Made by a program: the position numbers and the translations under genes
Origin: Hydra vulgaris
Lineage: Eukaryota; Cnidaria; Hydrozoa; Anthoathecata; Hydridae
Reading direction: 5' to 3'
NCBI RefSeq assembly: GCF_038396675.1
Contig: NC_088921.1
Location: forward strand, 62,538,501 to 62,602,500
Length of the DNA stretch: 64,000 bases
Shown: positions 45,809 to 58,948 of the stretch, in pieces
How the letters are laid out: each line of letters starts with the position of its first letter
How positions within the stretch are numbered: position 1 is the first letter of the stretch
Notes under the pieces: generated by a model
The model's input: the letters and a program-made list of their open reading frames with translations, nothing else
What the model was told of the DNA's origin: nothing
The model's database searches: none

Positions 45809-48058
45809 CTAAATAAAAGTATTTCTTATGTTATATAAGAAGTTATTTAAGAAGTAAATAAGTTATAAACTACTGAAAAATTTGAGAAAATTAATTTTAA
45901 ACATAAAAATTGAATTAAAAAAAAAAATTTAATAATACAAAAGAAATTTTTACTTTTTAATTTGATACTTTTTCTGTATTAATACATATTTATAATATAT
46001 AACCTTACATATATATAATATATAACCTTAAAGGAGGCAAATATAACTATGAAAAAAAAATTAAAGAGACAAACATAATTGAAACGAAGACAAACATAAC
46101 TTAAACAAAAATCAACAAAAAAATTACAACAACTGATAAAGTAATTATTAATTCAGAATTTTTTTTTCTCTCTCGATAATTGTGTTAAAGAAACCAAATT
46201 AAATATAATTATATTAAAATGCGTCAGCAATTGTCATTACCCAGGAAATCCATTTGGGGATAGGGGGGATCCAGGGAACGATAGTGCCACAATTGGTAGT
46301 CACTGGAATCTAAAAATTTCAAATATCTGGTTACAATCTTATTGAGTAAAAACTCAATTTTAAAGTTGCATGAGGCCACATTAAAAAACCTAAAGTATAC
46401 ATAAATTTAGTGTTAAAACATTTTTTGCTATCACTTGTTTCAAGTACATTTTGACATAGCAATTTGTTGACATACCAATTGTCTTTGCATTAAACAAGTT
46501 TTGCTACATGATTTTGTCAGTTGCAACTTTAATCCAAGTTTTTCTCAATAATCCAACTAGGAGCAACTTGATTAAGAGTTAATACCAGCTTTTTTTATAC
46601 CATATTTGGAATGATCTTTTGTTGCTCTGTACATGAACAAGATCATTAGCTGCCAATTTGTGGTTCTTCATTGAAAAAACCTCAAGGTCTTGAAGATGAA
46701 CTTCGAAAATAATTCAAGGAAATCGTGACTTTTATGCAGAACATTAACTTTAAATAATGAAATAAAAACTTCAAATGTCAAATTAAAAAGCTTAATTATT
46801 TAGGCTTAATAAGACTGTGACATCATCCTTCTTTGTTGGAAATAACTATTTCAGTTGCTATATACTCGTTCGAGATAGCACTTGTTATATTCTTTCAAAA
46901 GGTAGAATTTGAGCAGTTCTATGGTAAACCCTTTTGAAAAGTACTAAGAACATTTTTGTTTAACTATGTTTTGACTTGCTTCAGATTTTTGGGTGAGTAA
47001 GACCGAATATGAAGAATCATGCCTTGGTTAAACAGTAACAAAAGGAATCCTTTATATCAAGATGGATTAAGAAGTCAAAAAGCTTTGGCTGAGTTTGAAA
47101 CTTTCCCTCTTCAGGCCTCATAATGTTGGAATGACAAATTTCAGTTAGAATTCTTAAATTATGAAAGTTAATTCCTTGACTATGAATTTGTTGAACTTAT
47201 TCTATTATAAAGCTAGTTAAAAAATGTCTGCTCTTGTGGAGAAACAAAAAGCAAAAAATCAACCTGTTCTCTAATGTTTTTTAATGAACTTTTATATGAA
47301 ATTTAAATCAGATTTTCTTTGATAGATGGTGTAACCAGATTTTAGGATTTTTATCTCAGTGACTACTAATGATCATTCCCCAAAAAGATTTCTTGGAACC
47401 ATGATATCAAACATTTTTTTAATAGTGAAAAGTTAATTTAATTCCAGTAAAAATATTGGGGCATATATCAAGAGCTGACTGCAACAACTATCCAAGTTCA
47501 TATTGGCAAAAAATGAGTCATAACTTATTACATCTTAAGGACATTACTTATATATATATATATATTGCCCTACTAAGCAAAAAAGAAATATCTCCACATT
47601 TCAAAATTGTTGGATATTAAGTGTTTTACAAAATTGAAAAGCGCACCTGCCTAAAAATTCTTTTTTCTTAACAGTTTTTGGGATGATAATCAATTATTTA
47701 CATATTTTGGCTTAAAAAATTTATCTTTTAGACAAAACAAAAAACAAAAAAAACAAAAAATCAATGACTTCATGTACTAAAGCTGTTAGGAAAAAAATAC
47801 GATTGAATAAATTATGAAGTCTGTAGATTGCAGTGTGTATTATGAAGACTATTTGGCCTTCTACAAAACAGAGAAAGCAAGCTTCAACTAAAGCAAAAAA
47901 GTTTTTCTTGGTATGCATTTATTCTTTTGTTTTAATCAAAAAAAATTTAGCTCAAACATCTTTTTTTAAACCATTCTCTTTAACATGAACACAACATGTC
48001 TCAGCAGTTTGGGATCCCTTTAATATTTCATTAAAAATAAAAAATAAAAAGTTTTTAC
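45809..48058. other. NOL4-like intron
   Basis: AT-rich, with a short (TA) run at about 47550-47566. I looked for LTR-retrotransposon coding on the minus strand in 46200-47500 and could not support it. Confidence 0.45.
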
Positions 48059-48262
48059 CGTGGGCTTACTAGTATCTTCTCGAAGCCGTATTGAACGCCT
48101 GCAAGACTTTAAATATGTGCGAATCCGTTTCCGTGCACGATCTTCAAATTCTGGAAACTGTCGTTGACAAGACATGATTATTGCATTTATTTTTTCTTTG
48201 GGTTGCTTAGAGATTGGTACAAGTCTATCAAGATTTTCATCAATAAATAAGCGCACAAACAT
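48059..48262 (-). CDS. NOL4: NOL4-like protein, conserved core exon
   Basis: 204 nt, 68 codons. The acceptor is ATTTTAG before 48262; the donor GTAAAA follows ACG. It encodes [40 protein letters not shown] and [16 protein letters not shown]. This is nearly identical to vertebrate NOL4 and NOL4L ([20 protein letters not shown]...). It is the strongest evidence for the family assignment. The M is internal, not a start: the previous exon ends AERLKAFN, as in vertebrates (AERLKAFNMFVRLF). Confidence 0.96.
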
Positions 48263-50600
48263 CTAAAATAATATCAAAGACAAAAATTAAAAATTAAAAA
48301 TAAGTTTCATTTCATTAGTAACTGTGAAGAAATAATTTAAATATAAACAAAGATGCAATATCTAGAACTTATAATGGGGAAAACAAAAAGCATTAGACAG
48401 GCCATTGAGAATGAGAAACTACTAAATAATGATAAAATAATAATTATATTTCAATAACCCTTTATAACTTTCAAAAGACAACAAGCAACATATTATTTTG
48501 AGGGTCTTTTACTGCATGTAAAATACAAAATTGGTTCAAAAAAAATTAAAATTAAAAGATTTCTATAGAAACCAGAGTCAAAAAGCTCACCATTAAATTA
48601 AACTTTTAATTTTTAACATTGATTGATAAGTTGTTTAACTAATTATGTACATTCTAATTAATTAGGGTAAAACATAAAACAGTGATGACAAACTATTTTT
48701 CTTTCATATCTATTCATTAAATAAATACATCATCATACTAAATAAACGTTAAAATGATGTTGTAAGATTGTGCTGCTTGCTTCGCAAACAATATGAAGTT
48801 GTATAACTAGCCAGCCAAATCCAGGTCAACATTTGACAATGCTAAAGTAAAAACTGACCAACTATTGCCTAATTTTGAGGCTTTTTTTAGTCTGATTGTC
48901 GACCTAAATCTCTAAAAGTGTCTGCATACAAAAATTTATATAAAATATAGTTCAATGAGAGATTGATATATATTGGTGCTGCACCTCTTCATCAATATAT
49001 TATAAATATTTTTATTCTTCATGGACTAAACTTGTTATAAATATTATTGATTTCTGAATAAACCAACAAATTTTATAGTTACAGATATATTATATTTCAA
49101 TAAGATTTCAAAATTTTTAATTTTTAATTCAGAAAAATTTTGAATTCAAAAACAATACTAACAAGCAAAACACTGTCAAGCAAATGATTTTGACAAAATT
49201 AATTTAATTTGGTGTAAAACATGCAGCTAGTATGCAGAGCTCCTAAAAAGTTATCACAATAAAAACAAAGGCTGTGCAACATTAGCAAAAGAAATGCTTG
49301 TAGGCAGAACATTAGTCAAACAAAAAAGAATAACTTTTTAGACCATATTTTATGTTTTCTTACGCATGTGGCAGATGTCTTAAGGTTGAGCATAGTAAAA
49401 ACTCCTAATATAATAAATTGTGATAAAGAAAGTGCTACCAATTCCTCTAACACTGGTTATTTGGTATTTGGACCAACTTGGTTGGTCCAAACTATTTACC
49501 AATTTTTTAAAACAATATTCTGTTAATAAAACTTTTGTTTACTGCTCATAAACTAGCTTTGCATTTTTAAACCATGTTTTTCTATGATCAATCTAAAAAA
49601 CTAACAAAAATGTAATCAATCAACTATGAAAAAACTGTGTTAAAAAAAACTCTGAAACTAAAAAAAAAATCATTAATTCAGAAATTTGCTATTTTTATAA
49701 TATTGATTTGCCTCAAGGCCTCACTTAATCTGACAATGATTTTAGAAGAAGTTATTAATTAAACCCTTTAGTAACAGTTTGAAAAAAATCTTTAATTTGA
49801 AACTATACATTAACAATTGCTAAACTAAACAAAAACAAAATTCTTTGAAGGCAACATAAATATAAACAGTAGCTTGAAATTAAATTAAATTTAAAGCAAA
49901 ACCTAAAGAAAACATCTTTTGTTCTTAAACTTAGATCAAGAATTTTCAAGTAATAATGAAGTAATCTGAAAATCTGTTTTTTTTAATCAAAAATACAGTT
50001 TTAATTAAAATTTAGTTATTTTAAATTGTTAAATAGGTTACATTGTTTTTTACAACTATTTATTACAACAATTATTTATAATTACTTTTTTTAAATAATA
50101 TATAAACAATATCACAAATTTTGGTATTGATAAAATGCATATCACTTTATAACACGGCTTGAGCTATATACCATGAACTTCAGTTGCTTCATTAATGTTC
50201 AATTATTCTTTACCGTTGAACGAACTTTGTGCTTCATAACAAATCATAGCAAATCAAAGTAAAATTTTGCTGACCTGTCATTGGCTAAGTACAGCACATT
50301 TGTACTAACCTGAAAACCTTTAGATTTTGCTGGCTATAATGTAATAACTTTATTACTTAAATTTTTAACAAAATGACTACTTGTTTGATTAGATGAATAA
50401 ATAACTCCAAAAGAGATTTGTCCTAATATATAGTAAAATTTATTATTTTATTGCAGCAAATTTTTTTCTCGAAATTTTATATGCACCGTGTAAGATTTAA
50501 AATTTCAACGCTTTGAGAAATAGTCTTAACGCTTTGAGAAATTTTAACTAATTGTTCAAATTTTTTTTTTGCTGAAAACGTAAACATTCAGTGCCTCGTT
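48263..50600. other. NOL4-like intron, AT-rich
   Basis: No gene or element recognised. A short palindrome (TTTGGACCAA / TTGGTCCAAA) lies at 49467-49491. Confidence 0.45.
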
Positions 50601-50639
50601 TCACAATCTTCAAAATGAAGATATTAAAACATTTTTTTT

Positions 50640-51095
50640 AATAGAGGCTAAAAGTGGTTGTGGCAGCTCTGCAAGCAGGTTTAGCAATAGCGGACATTAT
50701 AAAACAGTTTTCTGTGTCAAGATCCACAAACTTTAACATAAAAAAATGATTGAAAGAGCTAGGTCATGTTAAAATAGAGCTAAGATCTGAAAGAAAACCA
50801 ACAATTACAGTTAAAAAACTGATCAATAACATCAAGTTCACACAAAGAGGAACCCAATCAGTTTTTTTAGAAAAAGAGTTTGTAATGGGTGCAAAAATAC
50901 TAAAACTGGGTCTAAACAAACTTCCCAAACTTATTGTCTGGGAAGTTTGTTTAGACCCAGTTTTATCAGATATTGTCTATGTTTAAGATAGAGCTCCATG
51001 TCACACAGCAAATGCAGTGCAAGCAAAGGTTTGTAAATGTCAAAATAATGATGTTCTAAAGGAACCTGTTGTCAAGGCATAGAATGAAAACTTAG
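50640..51095 (+). pseudogene. Mariner/Tc1 transposase relic with internal foldback
   Basis: The N-terminal helix-turn-helix reads KVVVAALQAGLAIADIIKQF then LKELGHVKIELRSERKPTIT and VKKLI (50650-50830). It then jumps to DSAPCHTANAVQA-like sequence in another frame (about 50985-51030), which is the second-D region (the D is not preserved in an open frame). Most of the DDE core is missing. At the junction sits a perfect 27-bp foldback (50901-50965). No terminal repeats were identified. Confidence 0.7.
50901..50965. repeat. Perfect foldback hairpin, 27-bp arms
   Basis: Arms 50901-50927 and 50939-50965 are exact reverse complements with an 11-nt loop. It lies within the mariner relic, at the point where the coding sequence jumps. 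Confidence 0.92.
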
Positions 51096-51250
51096 ACATA
51101 TTTTCACACACAATGTATATTTTATAATTAGCCTAAAATTTTAAATTTCGCACAGTATGTCTGCAACAACAAATATATATTCAAATTCAATAAACAAATA
51201 AACCTGCAGTTTAATTTTTATACGTCATACTGCTTACAAACAAAACTTAC

Positions 51251-51400
51251 ATTGAATGCTTTTAGACGTTCAGCACTAACAGGTTTCTGAGGTTCATTTT
51301 TCTTTGCTAAAGATTCTACCTCGTCATCATCATCCTCATCATTGTCATCAAGATGATCTTCAGGCGATTTATAGTTGGTTTCTGTAGAAGGGTATTGGAT
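51251..51400 (-). CDS. NOL4: NOL4-like protein, acidic exon
   Basis: 150 nt, 50 codons. Acceptor CTTTTAG before 51400, donor GTAAGT at 51250. It encodes IQYPSTETNYKSPEDH, an acidic run LDDNDEDDDDEVE, and EPQKPVSAERLKAFN. Vertebrate NOL4 likewise has a D/E-rich run followed by AERLKAFN immediately before MFVRLF. Phase 0 at both ends. Confidence 0.9.
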
Positions 51401-51402
51401 CT

Positions 51403-54400
51403 AAAAGAGTTGTGAAAAAGAATTCGAATAAATTTTTAAAAATTATTTTAAAAATTTATTATTATAAACAAATATTTAAAAACTGTAAAAACCGTTTTTA
51501 AATATTTAATCATTACTGTAATCTAACAAATAAAATAAAATTTATGCCTACTTTTCGTACATTATTTTTAGACTTTTTTTCATCCTTCAACTTTTCTACT
51601 TAAGCACACTTTTATCATTAAATTAAAAAAAAATTTATCCAATCAATAGTTTTGTGTTAATAACTACGATCAACTTAATACTTTACATTTTAGTCATAAA
51701 AAGAAACAAGTCAGAAACAAAATATTAATGCAAAAAAAAATCTAATCTATCATTTCCTTTTTTAAATCCCATTTTTCTGTTTCTCACAGCGGTAATTTTA
51801 ATTTGTGTATATTGCAATTTGGCTTGATGGGCAGCTGATGGTAATTAATTTATATGTAACCAATTTCAGCAACATCTTTTCAAAACAAAGTTAAGAAGTC
51901 ATAAGAAATTCCACAATAAAGTTAACAAGTCATAAAAGATTCCACAATAAATAGATAAAACTTAAGTACAGTAGTACTTAAGTTACTACTGTTGACATGA
52001 CATATTATTTATAGCTTTTACCAAAAATTCTGAGTTGTAATATCGTGTTTTTACCACTACTAATAAGGAGTTCCAATATCTAACATGCTAATCTCTTTGA
52101 TTCTTATCTAACATGTTTGTTTGATAGCCTATAAGAATTAAAGTTAAACTTGATTTAAATTTATGGGAAATAAAGTTAAACTTGGTTTAAATTTATTTTC
52201 CATAGGCTGACTGAACTTTTATATATTATATTCAGGACAAACAAATTAGTAGATTTCAAAAGTATTATAGAAAAAACTTTCTAGGAGAATTTAGAAAACG
52301 CTAAATTAGACTCTAAATTAGACTCTAAAATATTTCATGATTTTTTAAGATTATTGGCTGCCCTATAAAAATCCTACATCAAAAAATTTTTTAAATCCCA
52401 CAAATTTCCACCTCATAAAGTTGAAATTATCCAGCAAAAAATTCAAAATTTATATACCAAAAATCAGTTTAAGTTCGGTCACTTAAGCTTTGAACATTCA
52501 TATTTCAGACTTTAATAAACTTAAAAAAAAATTTTTCTGAACTATACAGAAAACTATATCTTGTTAATTTATATTGTAAATACAGCACTAACTCATTAAT
52601 TTAAACGCTAAGACAATTTTATTTTTCGAAAATTTATTTTTTAAAAACAGTGACATTTTTGACTCTATGCAATTCAAAAAATTAATTATTGAATACATAA
52701 ACTTTAACTTATGTCTTTATTGTAAAAATAACCAAACTTTCATTCCAATCAACACATTGCAATATTACAAATTTAACGTTGTAATAACACATCACACTTT
52801 CAGAAATTTAACATCCAAATAACACATTGCAATAAAATATCGCAATATCACAAACTTAACATCAAAAACTATTAAAACTAGATTTTGTTATTTTATAATA
52901 AAATCATGAAACAAAATTGTTTAATTTAATTATTAAATATATTTTTTTGAATTAACAACTTAGATAAAAAAAAATTTATCATAAAATAAAAATCAAAAAT
53001 TATTTTTAGCAAACAAATTTTTTTAGATAACTCCTGTTAAATTTTATCATTATTTTCAAAGTTCGCTTATCTGAAAGTTTGTTAGAATTTGAAAGAACGT
53101 TATTACATGGAGGGTTTTGAAATTTTTATTTGCAAACAAATGATTTCAGCTTCGTGCAATTAATAATGTAATTGGTTCACATTCATTTTTCCCAATCAGT
53201 GCTTTGCAACATTCCTGCTAATTGTTGTTTTTTATCATTTATGATTTTGAAGAAAAACAGTACTTAATATTTGAAAATCAAAACAAAATTTTTTCAAATA
53301 TAGTAGTAAATGTAGTCAACTTAATGACTCTTTATAATACCAGTGTTAAATGTGATCATTTTATGCAATACTTTCCTTCTTTTAGATTTAAATAGTATGT
53401 ATAATTTCAAAACTCTTGTTTTGCAAACAAATTATTTCAAATAAACAATATCATTTTTTTTAATGATTCTTATATAAAGTATCAACAAATATTAATGGAG
53501 AAATAAAAGTTTGAAAAAATAATATGTAATATGCTTGCATTTTTGTTACTCTTAAATGATTCAAGTTACATGGCAACCGAATTGAGGTGATTTTACGGTA
53601 AGTAAAAAATGGAAAATAGGAGATAAATCCAAAAATAAATTATAATATGAGCTTATCATGACAGATTGAAAATAATAATAATAATAATAATATTAATAAA
53701 TATACAAATAAATAGTTAATAAAACATTACATTATATTATAGACAAAATATTATTATATAATTAAAAATTGAAAAAATTAATTTAAAAACTGTATAAAAA
53801 ATAAAGTAAGCAAAAAGAACAAATTGCTTTAAGTGAGAAAATATAACATCTATGAATTTAAATCAAACATTTGAATTAAACTTTTTTTGTTTCGATGTCA
53901 AATTTTCATGAAGATCAATATTGTAGATAAAAAACAATACAGGAGCAAATATAGAACATTGTGGTACCTTTAAAGTTAGTTAAAATAAAGAAGAGTGTAG
54001 GCTTAAAATAAAGAGGAATGTATCAAGAATAACTTTAATACTACAGTTAGAAATAAATTAATTAATCTCAAAACCTTTATATAAAGAAATTGATTTTTAC
54101 AACTAAAGTAATTAGAACTTGTAATTGATATCACAAGAGGCTTTTGACGGGTACCCAGGCACCTGGGTACTAGTGCTGTAATTGATATCACAAGATAAGG
54201 CTTTTGACATTGGTTAATGCCCTGGTAATATTATTAAATGACGGGTAACTGTCGCTTTATAAGTTTAAAATTGATTTCATTCATTTTTATACTTTAAAAC
54301 CATTAATCATAATATATGGTATATGATAGATGAAACCTAAAGATGTTGTTTTAATAATAAATTTTAATAGTTACGATTTCACTAACAGAGTTTCTAAAAA

Positions 54401-56500
54401 CATTCAAACATTCAGAAAGTTATTTGAGTTTCTGATTGCCAACTTAATATTTCTCAATGAATATTATTATTATTCCTGTGTACAATGTTTTCTTTTACGT
54501 AAAACACTAAAATCTTTTAAAACCTGAAAAATCAAAGATATAATTACGCTATTTTAGAGTTCTCACGCAAGAACATGTGATCACCTACAACTTCAGTGTC
54601 ATTAGTAAGCGACCGAGGTTGATATTTGACCGAGGCCGGGGCTTGGTTTTATAAAATATAGCCAGGACTAGAGCAGGGTTTGTGGACTGCATAAACATTT
54701 ATACATCCTAAAATATATTTCTTTTATTCAAGATCAACATGATCATCATAATCATCATTACTATCATCATCAGGATTATGATCATTATCTGATCATCTTC
54801 TCTTTCGGCAAATACTATATCATATAAATACTAAAGTTTATTTAAATATGTAAGGATATTGTATGCCAGCATCTAAATAAATAGCAAACCTATATGTTTA
54901 CATCCATAATATGTATGTATAAAGCGCATCTTGGAAAGCTTTTATTCCTTCTCTTCAATTTTAAGTCAAGCCTCATTCTACTTTGCATTTTTCACCATCT
55001 TGAGCAGTTGCTTTATTAAACTTTAATCATTTCTTCATCTTTTTTACAAGGTGAAAAAACATCTCTCTTAAGAACAAATGTCCTCTTCTTATTCCAAGAA
55101 GCCAATGTAAAAAAGTCCTTTCTGATGTTAAGCTCTGTTATTCTCAGTCTACTAAATCTTGTATCTTATCTCAGATGTTAAGTTCTAGAGACTTTTAGTA
55201 AGTCTTCAACAGTGTCATTAACTAAAGTAAGTCTAACATTTAATCTCTAATTCATGGGTCTGATTTTTTTACTTCTCTCCAGAATAAAATAGAATTATTT
55301 GCAAAGAAATCTTACTCTAATTTAACTCTTAAATCTAATGGCTATACTCTTCCTACCAGTTAAACAGATTAACTCATTGTTAAACATCCAAATCACCCTG
55401 GCTTCCAATGCAAAAGCTAATTCTCAATTTAAAACTTTTACAGTTTGTGCTCCAGACAATATTTCCATCATAGTCAACCTCTAGATAACACTTAGATCTC
55501 TCTAACTACCTATATTTATATAAATATTAGAAATAGTAGTACGCATAATAATTTAATCATGTCATAGGATATTTGAAGAATAATATAATCATGTCAGGAT
55601 ATTTGAAGAAACGTGATAATTTAATCATGTCATAAGATATTTGAAGAAACATAATAATTTAATCAAGTATAATTTAATCATGTCAAAGGATAATTTAATC
55701 ATGTCATAGGATATTTGAAGAAACGTGAATATTCTCTTAAAAAGTTTGTCTTGTGTGGGCGCAGAGCGTTTAAAAAATGTCAGTTTTACTAAAAAATCTA
55801 GAAAAATTAGTATAACAAACTTATTGTTATTTTCAATGTACATAAAGCAACTAATATAAAATAAGGTGAATCATAAAACATGGTCATCAAAATTTGTGGG
55901 TATTAAAAACCATAAAAATTGGCCAATAACAGGAAATGGTTTTTTTCTGATAGATTTTTTTTAATGATTTTTTATGTTATAAAGTCTGTCCTGTAGCTAA
56001 TTTGTAGGATAATTACTTAGATAATAGTTTCCAAACGAATTACATTTTAAACGTGTTCTATCTATTTATAATCAATTTGTCATCCTAAATATTGTAAAAT
56101 AAAAAAAAAAGGATTTCCTTGAAATGATGTAATTAACAAATTTATAACATATATATAAAGATAGTCTTTACCTACTACAAAAAGTTACTAATATTTTTAA
56201 ATGAACATAATATCAATTGAAATGCAATAAAGTCTACTTGAGCTCAAACAGTATTAAAATGCCCCAAATTGCATGAACTATTGGGTAAAGGAATCAAACT
56301 TTGTTTATTAGAGTTGCTTATGCTGAGAGATTTTACAATATGGAATTTTATTGCATGAAAGATCAGTTACACATTTGAGTACAAGACGTATGTGTATACA
56401 AATATTTATTAAAATAAAAAGTACTTGGATATCAGCAATTTCTACAATCCTGTTGGCCTCAGAAAAATATTCAGTTGATAAACTTTATCAACTGCATATT
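51403..56500. other. NOL4-like intron, AT-rich
   Basis: No gene. It contains an 11-bp palindrome (51959-51984), an AAT run (about 53670-53690), a duplicated segment GTAATTGATATCACAAGA (54121 and 54178) with the small palindrome GTACCCAGGCACCTGGGTAC between the copies, and the minisatellite at 55545-55735. Confidence 0.45.
55545..55735. repeat. Minisatellite based on AATTTAATCATGTCATAGGATATTTGAAG
   Basis: Four to five imperfect units, with internal deletions (some copies lack the ATATTTGAAG part). Found in the NOL4-like intron. Confidence 0.85.
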
Positions 56501-56877
56501 TTCTTAACTTAACTCATTAAATGGAACATTGTAAAAGACATTGGAAAATTGAGAACTAAGAAACAAAGAAATATGTATAAGGACAGAGTTGATAAGTTAT
56601 TTGACTTAAAATGTAAGTTTAAAAACTTATGTTGTAATGAAAATGGATGCAATGGTTGTTTTTTGGATAGAAAAGAAAGAGTAGAAACTGCCATTAGTGC
56701 AGATTCAACAAATTTAAACACTGGTTGGAAAAGAGGTGTTATCTACTACCTTGAACATAAATTTGATAAAAAATTAATATAGATAATTTGTGCTCTTCAT
56801 ACAAAAGAACTACCTCTCTGACTTCTTATGATTCAGCTTGACTGAAAAACTACATCGAAAAAAAATTTTCTGGTTCC

Positions 56878-56938
56878 ATTGGAAAACTTATAGGTAAGGT
56901 TATTTTCTGGTTCTATTGGAAAACTTATAGGTAAGGTA
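56878..56938. repeat. Tandem duplication of about 37 bp
   Basis: TTTTCTGGTTCYATTGGAAA plus ACTTATAGGTAAGGT occurs twice in a row. Confidence 0.88.
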
Positions 56939-56968
56939 ACCAACCACCATCTTACTTCAAAGTGAATG

Positions 56969-57010
56969 ATAGCATAATAAAAATTGAAAATTCCATTTTT
57001 ATTATGCTAT
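56969..57010. repeat. Perfect foldback hairpin, 16-bp arms
   Basis: Arms 56969-56984 and 56995-57010 are exact reverse complements with a 10-nt loop. It lies inside the relic ORF. Confidence 0.85.
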
Positions 57011-57429
57011 TTCCAATTGAAATTCCACGAATTTCCAAAAGGCAATGATTGAAATTAATTTTGAAGTTGTAAAATCGCTTCAGATGATCAAAAGTATCTT
57101 TATGAAATTACCCATACAATTACCACTGGAGTTTTTTTCAGACAATCTTAAAGGAAAATAAATTGGGCCACATTTGCATGCAAGATGGTTGAATTTTGCA
57201 AATAGAATGTTTACTTTGGTGCTCAGATAACATACCTTTAGATGAAGAAAAATATAACCTTAAACTTCTGGTGGAGTTGATTGTTGGAGATGATGTACCA
57301 CTTTGGTTTGAAATCAAAGTAAGGTGGAAGTGGACTGAAGGGCCTAACTATATACTCAAGCAATCAAAACTTTTCTGTCATCAATGAGTTAAAGACATTG
57401 TAATCCTTATGTATTATTTTCATGGAACA

Positions 57430-58948
57430 CAGTGCTGGCAACAATGATAGCCCGCCTTACGAAATTTTAATTTTAGCAGCCAATAAGCAATATCAGACAC
57501 TTAAAATTTTATCCAATTATCTTCTTTGTATATCTGATTGGCTGTAAAAAGCCAAGTTTCTGAAATATTTTCGTTTTTTGTTTATTTGCAAAAATCTGAT
57601 TCTGACGCAGGAAATAAAATAGCCCACATACTTGAAAAGGTACAAACGGTAATAAAATCAGGAGTTTATAGTTATATATTTACATTTTACTAATTAAACA
57701 ATAATTATAAATATCTTTAGGCAACTTTTTAATTTAAATTACAATGGGACAAGTTAACAGTGTGACTGAAATTGAAAAATCTCAAATAATTTCATTCAAC
57801 AAAGCATCATGGAGCATGTCGAAGATTTCCAAAGAAATAAAGAGATCAAAAAAGGTTATTTCTAATTTTTTGAAGGAGGGTTATAGAGCAAATAAGTCAA
57901 CAGGAAAGTTTTCAATTTTGATTCCAAATGCACAACAATTGCTTATTCGACGAGCTTTAAAAGGACAATCAAGTTCCAGTCAGCTTCAACATGACCTAAA
58001 TCTTGAAGTTGGACCCTGACAGATCCATCAAATCCTTCAGAATTGTGAAGACATGAAGTACTGCAAGTGTATGGCCTCACCAATGCTTACTCAGACTAAT
58101 AACAGAACTGTCATGAGTGGGCAAAACAGCATATAACCTAGGACTATTCCAAGTAGGGCAAAGTCATCTTTTTTGACGAAAAAAAATTAACTTGGACAGC
58201 CCAGATGGACTACATTATTATTGGCACATTTTAATGCAAGAAAAGCAGTTTTTTTACAAGTGTCAATCTGACGGTGGATCCATCAAGGTTTAGGGGGGTT
58301 TTAGCGCAAAAGGAAAATCAGAATTAGCCATATTGGAGGGAAATCAAGATTCAAAAAAGTACATTGATACTCTTTCTGAGTATTTACTACCCTTAGTTCA
58401 TTCGAAGTACAATGTTGACTTCCTTTTTCAGCAGGATAAAGCAAGCATTCATTCCTCATTAATGACAAGAGTGGCTTGAAGAAATGAATATTGAAGTAAT
58501 CAACTGGCCATCCACATCCCCTTGACTTGAATCCCATTGAAAACTTGTGGGGGATCATTGTTTGAAAGATTTAAGCCTCTTAGAAGCAATTTGGATCAAG
58601 AAACGAGCTGACTGTTGCAGTTATAAAAGCTTGGAGCAAAATTTATAACAATCCACTTGAACATCTGGTTTCTATTTCTACAATTGAAAGGTGCTAAGAC
58701 TAAATATTAGAAAACAAATATAATTCATTTTAAAAAATATAAGTCAATCTTTTAGCCTTTAGTTCCACCCTAAATAGCCTTTTCACATGGAATATTTTTA
58801 AAACTATATATAAAAAAAAAACTGAAATTTTATGTACTTTCCTAAATATAGCCCATTATTCATGGATAAAATTTTACACGCCTGCAATTGCTTATTGGCT
58901 TCTAAAACCAAAATAATATAGGGTGGGCTATTATTAATGCCAGCACTG
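57430..58948 (+). mobile_element. Tc1-like (DD34E) transposon
   Basis: TIRs of about 65-70 bp: CAGTGCTGGCAACAATGATA...AGCCAATAAGCAATA from 57430, and the reversed right end CAGTGCTGGCATTAATAATA...AGCCAATAAGCAATTG ending 58948. The right flank is TA; the left flank is CA, probably a mutated TA. Length 1519 bp, one transposase gene. It is inserted into a relic ORF within the NOL4-like intron. Confidence 0.9.
57744..58700 (+). pseudogene. Tc1-like transposase, frameshifted
   Basis: Starts at 57744 (MGQVNSVTEIEKSQIISFNK) with the N-terminal paired-type helix-turn-helix (WSMSKISKEIKRSKKVISNF). The intact frame ends at 58019. Downstream, across frameshifts, are the first D (VIFFDEKK, about 58165-58190), FQQDKASIHSSL (second D, about 58430-58460) and WPSTSPDLNPIENLWG (E, about 58505-58555). 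There are 34 residues between the second D and the E, giving DD34E. Inactive, but the catalytic blocks are still readable. Confidence 0.85.

Larger units (their letters stand above)
56540..57429 (+). pseudogene. Relic of an unidentified repeated ORF, 5' part
   Basis: Plus-strand coding traces: a 77-codon open frame (56549-56782) with NENGCNGCFLDRKER; LHARWLNFANRMFTL (about 57170-57215, frame broken); and DDVPLWFEIKVRWKWTEGPN (57290-57350). The last two blocks look like a repeated protein of arthropods and cnidarians with a PxWFxIKxxxxWxEG motif. The class is unknown to me. Coding traces resume after the Tc1 insertion at 58949 (VIQTLL then ERQFAVKTIK), so the Tc1 landed in this ORF. The 36-bp tandem repeat 56878-56938 lies within it. 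Confidence 0.5.

Noticed and set aside
46200..47540. LTR-retrotransposon integrase or RT on the minus strand
   Set aside because: A few phrases looked copia-like, but no zinc-binding, DDE or YxDD motif and no LTRs could be found.
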